Source of the DNA: CAYJPV01 sp964372095
Lineage (GTDB): Bacteria; Acidobacteriota; Vicinamibacteria; Vicinamibacterales; JAKQTR01
Length of the DNA: 64,000 bases
Direction: 5' to 3'
NCBI GenBank assembly: GCA_964372095.1
Contig: CAYJPV010000029.1
Location: forward strand, 1-64,000
Shown here: piece by piece, positions 8,346 through 16,600 of the stretch
Position numbering within the stretch: position 1 is the stretch's first letter
How the letters are laid out: every line of letters begins with the position of its first letter
Program-made: the position numbers and the translations under genes
Notes under the pieces: model-generated
Told to the model about the DNA's origin: nothing
The model's input: only the letters and a program-made list of their open reading frames with translations
Databases searched by the model: none

Positions 8346-10645
8346 TGCGATCCTTCGTCCTGAACGCCCTCGCGCCGTTTGTGGCCCTGGTGGCCGTGGG
8401 GGCGAGTTCCGGCGTCCCGCAGCGCACAGCCCCGGCGCCCGGTCCTGCCTACCTCCTGTTGGAACTCCCATCGATGCGCGTCGTGGCCGAAGCGCGCCGT
8501 GATGTGCTGGCGGCGCGCCTGGTGCCGGGCTCGCTGATGAAGGTCTTCACGCTGGCGGCTGCGCTGGAAAGCGGCGTGGCCGACGCGGGCACGCGCATCA
8601 TGTGCCGCCGGACGATTGACCTCGACGGCAGGCCGGTCACCTGCGTGCATCCCGAGTTCCACAGGGCGCTGGGGCCCGAGGAAGCCCTGGCCCACTCGTG
8701 CAACGTGTACTTCGCCACGCTGGCGAAACGAGTGTCCCGCGACTCGTTGGATGCGCTGCTCGTTCGCGCGGGCCTTGCACCGTCGGCCGCGACGGCGGCG
8801 ATGACGCGTGTCGCGCTCGGACTGGAGGGCACGCGGGCCACACCGCGTGCGTGGCTCGAGGCGTTCCTGCGCATGTCGGGCTCCATCCAGCCAGCCGTGA
8901 CACTCGAGCCTGCAACGCGCGCGGTGATTCGTCGCGGCCTGGAACTGGCTGCCCGCGAGGGCACAGCATCGGCCCTGTCCGAGGCCGGTTATTCGGGCAT
9001 GGCCAAGACCGGCACGGCGCCCATGCCCGGCGGGGGGTATTTCGGACTCGTGGCGGCTGTCGTGAACACGGAACTGCCCACGCACGCCATCATCGTGATC
9101 GCGCCGGGGACGAGTGGTGCCAACGCTACCGTCCTGGCTGCCCAGCTACTCGCGAAGCACAACGTTCCCCATCGCGCCGTCCCCGGGCCCTCCGTACGTA
9201 GCCCCGGGTCTTTAGACCCGGGGTCCCCCGTCCGCGCCAGGCAGTTCGTACGGAGCCCCGGGGCTGTCGTACGTAGCCCCGGGTCTTTAGACCCGGGGTC
9301 CCCCATCTCCGTCGGTCACGCCCGTCGCGACGGCGGCTACGACGTGTCCGCCATCGCACTGGAGGACCTGGTCGCGCGCGCCGTCGCGGGTGAAGGCGGG
9401 GACGCCTTGCCGCGGGCCGCTCTCGAGGCGCTGGCCATCACGGTTCGGACGTTTGCCGTCCGCAATCGGGGGCGGCATGCGGCCGAGGGGTTCGACTTGT
9501 GCGACCTCACGCATTGCATGGCGCTGCGGCCGGTGACCGCTCGTGCTCAGGCTGCTGCGGCGGCGACGTCAGGGCGGGTGGTGTTCGCGGGAGGGCAGAT
9601 TGCCGAGGTGTACTTCTCGGCATCCTGCGGCGGCCATACGGAGCGGCCGTCGGCGGTGTGGGCTGGCGCCGCCGACCCGCCGCACCTGGTGGCGAAAGCG
9701 GACGAGGCCTGCTCGCATGAATCGCCATGGGTGGCGGAGGTGGGGGAGCCTCAATTGCGTCGAGTTCTTCAGGCCGCCGGGTTGCGGGGCACCCTCGTCG
9801 AGGGTCTGTACGTGGAGTCGCGAACAGCGTCGGGACGGGCGGCGGTGCTTACCGTGCGAGGGATGACGCCTGGTCGTCTGGACGCGAACGTCTTCCGCAT
9901 GGCGGCCGGCCGGTTGCTTGGATGGAACCTCGTCAAGAGCACGCGTTTCGACATCGTGCGCACAGGCAACGGATATCGATTCACCGGCCGGGGGCTGGGA
10001 CACGGCGTCGGCCTCTGCGTGCGCGGCTCCGGCATGCGGGCCGCGACGGGCGCATCGGCGCTGGACATTCTGGCGTGGTACTTTCCGGGCACCCGCGTCG
10101 GCCCGCCCGCCTCGACCGAAGCGGACGTCCACCTCGTTCTGCCTGAATCCGAACGCTCTCAGGGCGCGTCCGTCAGGGCGATGATCGCGGATTCGCTTCG
10201 GTCCTTGTCAGCGACCCTCGACGTGCCGGTGCCCGGCCGCGTGGACGTGGTGTTTCACCCGACGGTCGAAGCCTACACGCGCGCGACCGGCCTCCCGTGG
10301 TGGACCTCCGGCCGCACCCGCGGCACGCGCATCGACCTGCTGCCGTTGTCCGTGCTTCAGCGCCGCGCCAGCGTCGAGACCACCGTGCGCCACGAACTCG
10401 TGCACGTCCTTACGGACGCGGTGCTGGCGGACCGCCCGCTGTGGGTACGTGAGGGGCTGGCGCGGACGATGGCAGGGGAGGGGGGTGACGAGGAGCCTTC
10501 ACCTCGTCCCGCGCGGCCGTGTCCGTCGGACGCCGATCTGCGGAACCCGGCGTCGGCCGATGCCTGGCGTGCGGCGTATGACGCAGCGGCTGCGTGCGTC
10601 GCGCGCGCTCTGGGCGCTGGCGTGGCGTGGCGCAAGCTGCGCTGA
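8345..10645 (+). CDS. Transpeptidase-like / SpoIID / gluzincin fusion protein
   Basis: A 766-aa GTG-started protein with an N-terminal hydrophobic signal. Residues 35-275 look like a small penicillin-binding transpeptidase domain, with SLMK (Ser63, Lys66), SCN (118-120) and KTG (221-223), the three active-site motifs. Residues 330-590 form a SpoIID/LytB domain, the peptidoglycan stem-stripping lytic transglycosylase family; it has EGFDLCDLTHC, SASCGGHT and GRGLGHGVGLC. The C-terminus has a peptidase-MA-like zinc site, HELVH (683-687) with a downstream Glu in WVREGLAR. The linker at about 283-321 is translated palindromic repeat DNA. The combination suggests an envelope enzyme acting on peptidoglycan. 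The start lies at the edge of an assembly gap. Confidence 0.8.
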   Translation: MRSFVLNALAPFVALVAVGASSGVPQRTAPAPGPAYLLLELPSMRVVAEARRDVLAARLVPGSLMKVFTLAAALESGVADAGTRIMCRRTIDLDGRPVTCVHPEFHRALGPEEALAHSCNVYFATLAKRVSRDSLDALLVRAGLAPSAATAAMTRVALGLEGTRATPRAWLEAFLRMSGSIQPAVTLEPATRAVIRRGLELAAREGTASALSEAGYSGMAKTGTAPMPGGGYFGLVAAVVNTELPTHAIIVIAPGTSGANATVLAAQLLAKHNVPHRAVPGPSVRSPGSLDPGSPVRARQFVRSPGAVVRSPGSLDPGSPISVGHARRDGGYDVSAIALEDLVARAVAGEGGDALPRAALEALAITVRTFAVRNRGRHAAEGFDLCDLTHCMALRPVTARAQAAAAATSGRVVFAGGQIAEVYFSASCGGHTERPSAVWAGAADPPHLVAKADEACSHESPWVAEVGEPQLRRVLQAAGLRGTLVEGLYVESRTASGRAAVLTVRGMTPGRLDANVFRMAAGRLLGWNLVKSTRFDIVRTGNGYRFTGRGLGHGVGLCVRGSGMRAATGASALDILAWYFPGTRVGPPASTEADVHLVLPESERSQGASVRAMIADSLRSLSATLDVPVPGRVDVVFHPTVEAYTRATGLPWWTSGRTRGTRIDLLPLSVLQRRASVETTVRHELVHVLTDAVLADRPLWVREGLARTMAGEGGDEEPSPRPARPCPSDADLRNPASADAWRAAYDAAAACVARALGAGVAWRKLR
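9192..9229. repeat. Palindromic element, copy A (inside coding frame)
   Basis: Core palindrome at 9202-9223: arms CCCCGGGTCT and AGACCCGGGG around TT, preceded by CGTACGTAG and followed by TCCCCC. It is read through in frame as RSPGSLDPGSP. Confidence 0.9.
9267..9305. repeat. Palindromic element, copy B (inside coding frame)
   Basis: Identical core palindrome at 9277-9298 with the same CGTACGTAG flank, again translated as RSPGSLDPGSP. Between copies A and B lies a shortened relative (GTACGGAGCCCCGGGGCT). Confidence 0.9.
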
Positions 10646-10702
10646 CACCAAGTTGTCGGCCCACTACTGTGTAGGCGGTGTGCCTCCCGCGGCTGGCGTG
10701 GC

Positions 10703-11173
10703 TCAGTGTGACGTGTGTTGTCCTCCCGCGCGGATCGCGTCTTCGAGCGCGGGGATGATCGCGAGGTCCTTGGGCCGCCCGGTGGCCCGCTTGCTCACGA
10801 GGATACGTGAGAGTGGCAACACAGGGACCGGCACGCGGCCGATCTGCACGCGGACGGCATTCGCAGCCTCTTCCCGGAACGTCCCGAGCCCGTGCATGTG
10901 CACCACGATGTCAAAGAGTTCGGTCCCTTCGCCGGCCAATAGGGGGGGCGTCGCAGCGGTCGGCGGAATGTAGGTGACGCCGGCCCGATCGAGCGCCGTC
11001 CGGAACCGGGAGTCCGTGAGGTCGGCAAACCACAGGTCGACATCCTGCGTCACCGCTGGAGCTCCCTGGAGAGCGGCTGCGGCGAGGCCGACGACGAGGA
11101 AGTCGACTCCCTCGGCCAAGAGCGTTTCGAGGAACGCTGTCTCCCTATCGGTGAAGAGGGATGGGACGTCCAC
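10703..11173 (-). CDS. Nucleotidyltransferase-fold protein (module 1, large partner)
   Basis: About 156 aa from a GTG at 11173; the frame remains open upstream to 11341, but homologous-looking sequence begins at VDVPSLFTDRE. The motif GLAAAALQGAPAVTQDVDLWF is the G-x-x-A-x-x-x-x-G ... T-x-D-[IV]-D signature of minimal nucleotidyltransferase-like proteins. ELFDIVVHMHGL gives the third strand. The C-terminus has SKRATGRPKDLAIIPALEDAI, a tail also seen in the second module. The gene overlaps the end of the small upstream partner by 29 bp. Proteins of this type occur in toxin-antitoxin-like pairs (AbiEii/MNT superfamily), but activity here is unproven. Confidence 0.7.
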   Translation of the reverse strand: MDVPSLFTDRETAFLETLLAEGVDFLVVGLAAAALQGAPAVTQDVDLWFADLTDSRFRTALDRAGVTYIPPTAATPPLLAGEGTELFDIVVHMHGLGTFREEAANAVRVQIGRVPVPVLPLSRILVSKRATGRPKDLAIIPALEDAIRAGGQHTSH

Positions 11174-11363
11174 GGAGGAGACTCCGGTTGAGCCGTTCAA
11201 TTGGCGGGAGTTCGAGGAGGGTGAGCGTATGCCACACGTTCTCGAACGACGCTGACGCGTGGGCCTCACAGACAGCGCGGGCTTCCCGGATTCGTCGGGC
11301 GATCCGGTCGTCCTGGTCGGGGCCGGCGCCGACGCTCGCACCGTGTTCGCGGTCTGGCGGCAT
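11145..11363 (-). CDS. Small partner protein of nucleotidyltransferase module 1
   Basis: A 72-aa ORF with an AGAGGA ribosome-binding site 7 nt before its ATG. It is helical and charged, including ARAVCEAHASASFENVWHTL and PIERLNRSLLRGR. It overlaps the start of the nucleotidyltransferase gene, the same arrangement as the 12159-12356 gene with its partner. I do not recognise a named family; function as an antitoxin or adaptor is inference from gene order only. Confidence 0.55.
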   Translation of the reverse strand: MPPDREHGASVGAGPDQDDRIARRIREARAVCEAHASASFENVWHTLTLLELPPIERLNRSLLRGRPIPLHR

Positions 11364-11761
11364 CAGATCCTCTGGCCGCGATTATGGCATAGAACGAGGC
11401 GTCTCCGCCGCGCGCGCCCTGGTCGCTGCGGTTGTCACGGCGCCGTGATGCCGGCGTTCGCGCCAAGCCTGCTATAGCCGATCCAGCCGCTGTTCTCGGC
11501 CAATCACGTCGGTAGTGTTGCACTTAGAGCGACCAAACGCGACTCTGCTGACCTTTGGTCAGCCGTGACTGCGGAAGCGAGGCCTCCCTCCGCGTCCCTG
11601 CGTTCCCGCAGCATGCGCAGCGGCATCCGCGTCGGTTCCGCCGCGCCCTGGCCGCGGGCGTGGCGTGGCGCGGCCTACGCTGACCCAAGGTGCCGGCGCA
11701 CGAAGGGTGGGGGGTGTTCCGCGTAGCTCAGCGCCGGCCAACAGGCGCACCGTGTTCGCGG
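11364..11761. other. Gene-free stretch containing duplicated gene ends
   Basis: No convincing CDS. Positions 11595-11642 are a degraded copy of the 3' end of the cupin gene (12393-12450), and 11644-11689 is a degraded copy of the 3' end of the SpoIID fusion gene (10609-10652). The rest shows nothing recognisable. Confidence 0.6.
11595..11642 (-). pseudogene. Fragment of a cupin gene 3' end
   Basis: Read on the minus strand it gives AAEPTRMPLRMLRERRDA, close to the intact cupin C-terminus AAEPTRMLLLMLRERKDA. Only the last codons are present, with no start and no cupin core, so it is a duplication scar. Confidence 0.65.
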
Positions 11762-12220
11762 CTATGTCTGGCCCATGTCGCCGAGCGCCTCGATGTCGGC
11801 GAGGTCCTTCAGCCGGCCTGAAGCGCGCTTGTTCCGCAGGAACTCCCGTCGTCCGATGAACGGCAGGTCTCTCGTTCCGCACGGGCCGGTCTCGCGTCCG
11901 GCCCAGGCTTCGTCCCAGGTCACGCCGGAGATGTCGCTCATGACGTGGATCTGGACCGGCTCCACGCCCATCTGCAGGATACGGTCTGGTTCAACCAACT
12001 GTTCGGGCCGCAGTTGATCGGCCGGAAACCCGAAGTCCGTCAACGCGGCCAGCAGGCGTGCTGCATTCTCGGTCGTCGGCCGGATGAACACATCGATGTC
12101 GCCCGTGAATCGCGGAACGCCGTGGAAGGCGAGGGCATAGGCGCCGATGATGAGGAACTCAACCCCGTGGGCGGTCAACGAGCCGAAGAACTCGTCGAAG
12201 TCGTGCGCCAGTTCCACCAT
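11762..12220 (-). CDS. Nucleotidyltransferase-fold protein (module 2, large partner)
   Basis: A 152-aa protein starting at ATG 12220, where homology begins (MVELAHDFDEFFGSLTAHG), with a GGAGG ribosome-binding site just upstream. It has FLIIGAYALAFHGVPRFTGD followed by IDVFIRP, a complete nucleotidyltransferase signature (G-[GA]-x-A ... T-x-D-[IV]-D), and a C-terminal segment RREFLRNKRASGRLKDLADIE that is typical of such proteins next to a small partner gene. It overlaps the partner by 62 bp. It probably belongs to the AbiEii/DUF6036-like superfamily; toxin activity is not shown. Confidence 0.78.
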   Translation of the reverse strand: MVELAHDFDEFFGSLTAHGVEFLIIGAYALAFHGVPRFTGDIDVFIRPTTENAARLLAALTDFGFPADQLRPEQLVEPDRILQMGVEPVQIHVMSDISGVTWDEAWAGRETGPCGTRDLPFIGRREFLRNKRASGRLKDLADIEALGDMGQT

Positions 12221-12356
12221 GCTGCCTCCGGAGGAACTCCACAGCGGCCAGACGCTCGGCCGGCGGCCTGGATTTCCAGTACCGACGGGCCTCCTCGCCG
12301 GCTGCGTGCTCGGCCGCCGTGGTGACGTGAAGGACGCGCTGCAACCGGAATTCCAC
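12159..12356 (-). CDS. Small partner protein of nucleotidyltransferase module 2
   Basis: A 65-aa protein with the sequence EEARRYWKSRPPAERLAAVE and then FLRRQ, ending RLRRVLRLVDRP. This YW-x-SR-x-P-x-ERL pattern is common in small genes placed immediately upstream of, and overlapping, nucleotidyltransferase genes. The overlap of 62 bp in another frame implies coupled translation. Molecular role unknown. Confidence 0.72.
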   Translation of the reverse strand: MEFRLQRVLHVTTAAEHAAGEEARRYWKSRPPAERLAAVEFLRRQHGGTGARLRRVLRLVDRPRG

Positions 12357-12392
12357 GAACTCAGTATAACTCCGCGGAGCGTAGGCCAGCCC

Positions 12393-12737
12393 CTACGCGT
12401 CTTTGCGTTCCCGCAGCATGAGCAGCAGCATCCGCGTTGGTTCCGCCGCGTCGAGGGCGTGCGGGACATCGGCGGGCATCCGGACGATCGTACCGGGCGT
12501 CGCGCGCACGGGCGCGCCGCCAATCGTCAGCACCAGCGCGCCTTCGAGCACCATCACGAACGCGTCGAAGGGTGACGTGTGCTCGGTCAGGCCCTGACCG
12601 GCGTCGAAGGCGAACAGAGTGAAGTTGCCGCCAGTGGTCTTGGCCAGCACGCGGCTGGCAATACCCTGGTCGGTCGGAGTGATGAGCGCCTGAAGCATCA
12701 GCGCTTCTGAAGGGGGCAGCACGGGAGTTGCAGACAT
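12393..12737 (-). CDS. Single-domain cupin protein
   Basis: A 114-aa protein with a single cupin_2-type barrel. Motif 1 is degenerate (LTEHTSPFDAFVMVLEG, one His plus the conserved G-turn), and motif 2 is PGTIVRMPADVPHAL with its His. Small cupins of this type bind a metal or small ligand; some are stress proteins or dioxygenase relatives. The ATG lies directly beside an inverted repeat (12738-12783) that could hide its ribosome-binding site. Confidence 0.85.
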   Translation of the reverse strand: MSATPVLPPSEALMLQALITPTDQGIASRVLAKTTGGNFTLFAFDAGQGLTEHTSPFDAFVMVLEGALVLTIGGAPVRATPGTIVRMPADVPHALDAAEPTRMLLLMLRERKDA

Positions 12738-12783
12738 GGGGGAGTCCTCTCTGACTCGTTCTCGGGTGACTGTGGACTCCCCC
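12738..12783 (-). promoter_or_regulatory. Inverted repeat covering the cupin ribosome-binding site
   Basis: Perfect 10-bp arms (GGGGGAGTCC at 12738-12747 and GGACTCCCCC at 12774-12783) are separated by 26 nt. In the minus-strand transcript the second arm touches the ATG and includes part of the Shine-Dalgarno run AGAGAGGA, so folding would block initiation. This is a candidate RNA switch or protein operator. Confidence 0.5.
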
Positions 12784-12836
12784 TGTTATACCGGACCCTC
12801 GCGTCAGAGGGGTATGACGCGTGTCATGCGCTGGAC

Positions 12837-13619
12837 CTACACCGGTGGCGCGGCTGACGGTGCGGGTTCAGCGGCGGGAGCCGCAGTCGCAGGGGCGGCC
12901 ACGCCGGCCGGCTTCGTCGCCCACCACAGGACGATCGCCCACGCCACGTTCATGACGGTGAACATGAGGGTCAGCTTGGTGGCGGCAAACGCAGGCTGGA
13001 CCCACGAGACGGACAACGACACGGGCCGCCAGTCAGCCAGGTAGTGCCACGGCAGCCACATGCCGATCCACAGCACGGCCGTCGTGACCAGCAACGACCG
13101 CCACGAGCCACCTCGCCTGAGCCACGCCAGCGGAGACGCCCCGGGCACCTTTCCGGTCACGACTGACGCGAACAACGCCGCGGCCAGCGAGACGCCGACG
13201 CCGAACCGCACGAACCAGAGCACCCAGCGCACGGTCGTGTGGAACGCTCCGGCATCCGTCCAGCCAAAGCGCGCGATGAACCACGCGTCAAACTCGCCCC
13301 GGTGCGCCGCGAGCCAGTTCTGCGCGGATCCAGTCGCCAGCCACACGAGGACGAAGAGCGCAAGCGGAAATGCGATCCACGCCGCGCGCCGGGCACCTTG
13401 CGCCAGTGCCGTTGTCGCGCGCGTGCCCGGCACCCAGCCGAGCACGGCCGTCGCCTGCACGACGCCGGCCCAGCCGATCAGCGCGATGACGACCAGCAGC
13501 GACGCGGTCAGCATGAACACGTTCGATTCCGGGATCTGCAGCAGCAGCCAGTACAGCGCTCCCAGGATTGCGTGGCCCACGACGAGCCATCCCGTAATGG
13601 CGATGCCTCTCTTGCTCAC
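12837..13619 (-). CDS. Hypothetical multi-pass membrane protein
   Basis: A 260-aa protein with about six hydrophobic helices (near 8-30, 36-60, 80-98, 128-152, 172-190 and 205-233). Its Ala/Pro-rich cytosolic tail (AAPATAAPAAEPAPSAAPPV) resembles a linker. I recognise no family. It overlaps the alpha-2-macroglobulin stop by 4 bp and closes that operon, so a role in anchoring or assisting the A2M-like protein is possible but unproven. Confidence 0.75.
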   Translation of the reverse strand: MSKRGIAITGWLVVGHAILGALYWLLLQIPESNVFMLTASLLVVIALIGWAGVVQATAVLGWVPGTRATTALAQGARRAAWIAFPLALFVLVWLATGSAQNWLAAHRGEFDAWFIARFGWTDAGAFHTTVRWVLWFVRFGVGVSLAAALFASVVTGKVPGASPLAWLRRGGSWRSLLVTTAVLWIGMWLPWHYLADWRPVSLSVSWVQPAFAATKLTLMFTVMNVAWAIVLWWATKPAGVAAPATAAPAAEPAPSAAPPV

Positions 13620-16600
13620 TGCCGACCTCCATTTGACGATGGCGCCGCCGATGGCGGAGCGATGACCACGGTCTGCGCCGCGCTCGAGGCGGTCCCTTCC
13701 GGCACGTACATCGCCGAGATGCGCGCCGGTGACGCGCGGAACGTCCCGGGGCTCACCACCTTCACGAGGTACTGGAACTCGTACCGCCCCCGGTTGAAGC
13801 TCTGCTGGAAGAACACCACCCGGTCGTCACGGAACTCGCGCTGGCTGCCCCAGTACCACATGTCCTGACGCTGGCGCTCCATGGCGTAGAACCGCTCCTG
13901 CTGGATCGGCTCGACGCCCGCCGGCAACGGGTCTTCGATCATCAGATACCGCCAGTCCGCCGAGCCGGCGGTGGTGAGCCGCACGAGCAGGATGTCGCCG
14001 GGGTTCGCGGTGCCGGTGAACGGCGTCTCGCGGTACACGATCCGGTCCTTGACCGTGACAGGCGTCAGCGTGAAGTACTGGCGTTCGAGCGCCAGCTTGC
14101 GTGAGCCTGTGCGCTCCTGCGCGGCGGCGGTGTCGTAGTACACCGCCTGCGCGGCCCAGTAGACCGCCCCGGCGCCGCGCGTGACGACCTTCACCGCATT
14201 CTGGCCGTCGCGTGCGGCAACCGTGAACTCAATGGGATCCGGCGCCGTCAGTGCGGCGCCGGTCAGCTTGGTGGTGCCCACCGACGCGCCGTTCACGAAC
14301 ACGGTGACTTCCGAATCGGCCGCCGTTTCGCCGCGCGCCTTCATGTAGTCGAGCAGGCCGTAGAGGGCCATCGCCGTTTGTTTGGTGCTGCCCCAGTACC
14401 AGCCGAAGGTCCGGTTGAGCAGCATCCAGCGGACAGCCTGCTCCAGCACGGGGTTCTTCGCCTCGCGGCCGGCCAGGGCGCGCACGGCCATCGCGGTGGC
14501 TTCGACGCTCGTGTCGGCCCAGTCGTCCAGCAGCGGATCGTTGTCGGCCTTCCACCACGCCAACTCGCCCTTGCGCTGCACGCCGCCCAGCAGTTGCCGC
14601 GCCAGTTCGTCACCCCGGGCGTCCTTCCGGTCGTTCAGTGCCAGCAGGAGCAGCGCCTGGCCGTAGGACGACATCCGGTCTTTGGCCGCCCACAACTCGT
14701 TCAGCGCCGCATCACGTTCCCATCGAGGGTCGTCGCTGTAGTCGGTGGCTTCCACGCCTCGTGTCTCGGCCAGCACCAGCACGTGGGTGATGTAGGCCTT
14801 CAACTCCGGCACGGCCTTCGGGTACTTCGCGTACAGCTTCTTCAACTGCCGCGCACCCTGTTCGAGCCGATACTCGTCCACGCGGTAGCCGGTGTTCTTG
14901 GCTTCCAGCAATCCATACACGGCGTACGCGGTCATGAACGGCTGGTTCTCGTCGGTCTTCCACCAGCCCCACCCGCCGTCTTCATGCTGGTAGTCGTAGA
15001 TACGCTTCAAGCCATCCGAAACCTGCCGATCCAGACTCTTGAGCCTCTCGGTTGGCGGGAGTTTCAGATCCGCCAGCGCCCGCTGCACGAGCAGGTTGGG
15101 CACGAAGCTCGACAACGTCTGCTCGGTGCACCCGTAGGGATACGACGACAGGAATTCCAGCGCGCCCAACATGGGTCCCGCCAGTGACGGGGCAATCTGC
15201 ACGCGAACGGTCCTCGCTGCGGGATTCGCGGTGGCAGGCAGCACCAGTTCGCCTGACTGTTCGCCGCCGCCGACGATCGAACCGGCAATCCCGCTTTCCC
15301 TCTTGAGGCCGAACGCCAGCACCGGGAACGACAGTTCGAGGGCGTCGCCGTCTGTCGGCGCGGTAACCGAACCGCCCACGGTGGCCGTGCCCACGGCGTT
15401 GGCTTTCAGTGTCCAGTCAACCCGATGTTCGCCATTCTGCGGCACCGCAAACTGAATCGGCTGCGCCAGCGCCCCGTTCGGATCCGGCGTCACTCCCGCA
15501 GCAGTTCCCGACAACGTCACGGTCTGCTCGCCCGGCAAGTAGTTGTGCACGATGTAGGGGAGATTGAGCGTATCGCCTTCGGTCAGGAAGCGCGGTGTCA
15601 CTGCGCGGAGGATCAGGTCCTTGGTCGTCAGTGTCCGTGCGACTCCCGTGCCCGTCAGCGTGTCGGCGGTCACGGCGCGCGCGGTCAGCCGCCACGTGGT
15701 CAGGGCGTCGGGATAGGGGACATCGACCGACGCTTTGCCGGCCGCGTCGGTGGTGATGTCCGCCGCCCAGTAGATCGCGTCGGGGAACTCCTTACGCACC
15801 TGCGGACGCGCCGGCTTGTCGGCCTTGAAGTCAGCCAGCGTCAGCGGTCTGCGCCGTTGCGTGAGCAGCAGTTGCTGCGTTCCCGCGTAACCCACGAACG
15901 AGTAGTCGCGCGAGAAGTCCGTGTACACCCGGCTGTAGCTGAGCCGGTAGAAAAACCGCACGGGATCCACGGTTCCGTCCGGCTGCACGCCATAGACGGC
16001 TTCGTCAATCACGCCAACGCTCAGTTGGGCCTTGACGGGCACCCCGGCGGCGTCCGTGACAGTCAGCAGGAACTTGCCTGACTGCCGCGGCTTCGCCACG
16101 GGCTGTTCGGCCGTGACCTGCACGTTCAGCTGCCGCGACAGGGCCGGGACCTTGATCCGCTTTTCGGCGCGGAACAGGCGGTCGTCTCTCAGAAAGACGA
16201 TATTCACGTAGATGTCGCCGAGGTCGGCTTCCGAGACCGGCACCTCGATGGCTTCGTCGCCCGCCACGGTGACGACCTTATGGTACGAAATGGACTGGCC
16301 CTCTTTCGTGACAAGCACGGGAGCCGTCACCTTGCCGCCCTTCACCACGAGCCGTGCCGTATCGCCGGGTTTGTACGACCGCTGGTCGGCAATCAGCTCG
16401 AGGTACGTATTGTCTTCGTGATAACTCGTGTTGCTGGCGTTCGTCACCCAGAGGCTCGCGGTGTCCGCAATGGCCCGGCCATCCACCTGGGCGACCACCT
16501 TGAACTGCAGCGAGCCGGTGCTGTCTTTCGGCAGCGTCGTGGTCCACGACGCACGTCCGTCGGCATCCGTCGTCGCCGTTCCCTGCGTGATCGTCGTGAC

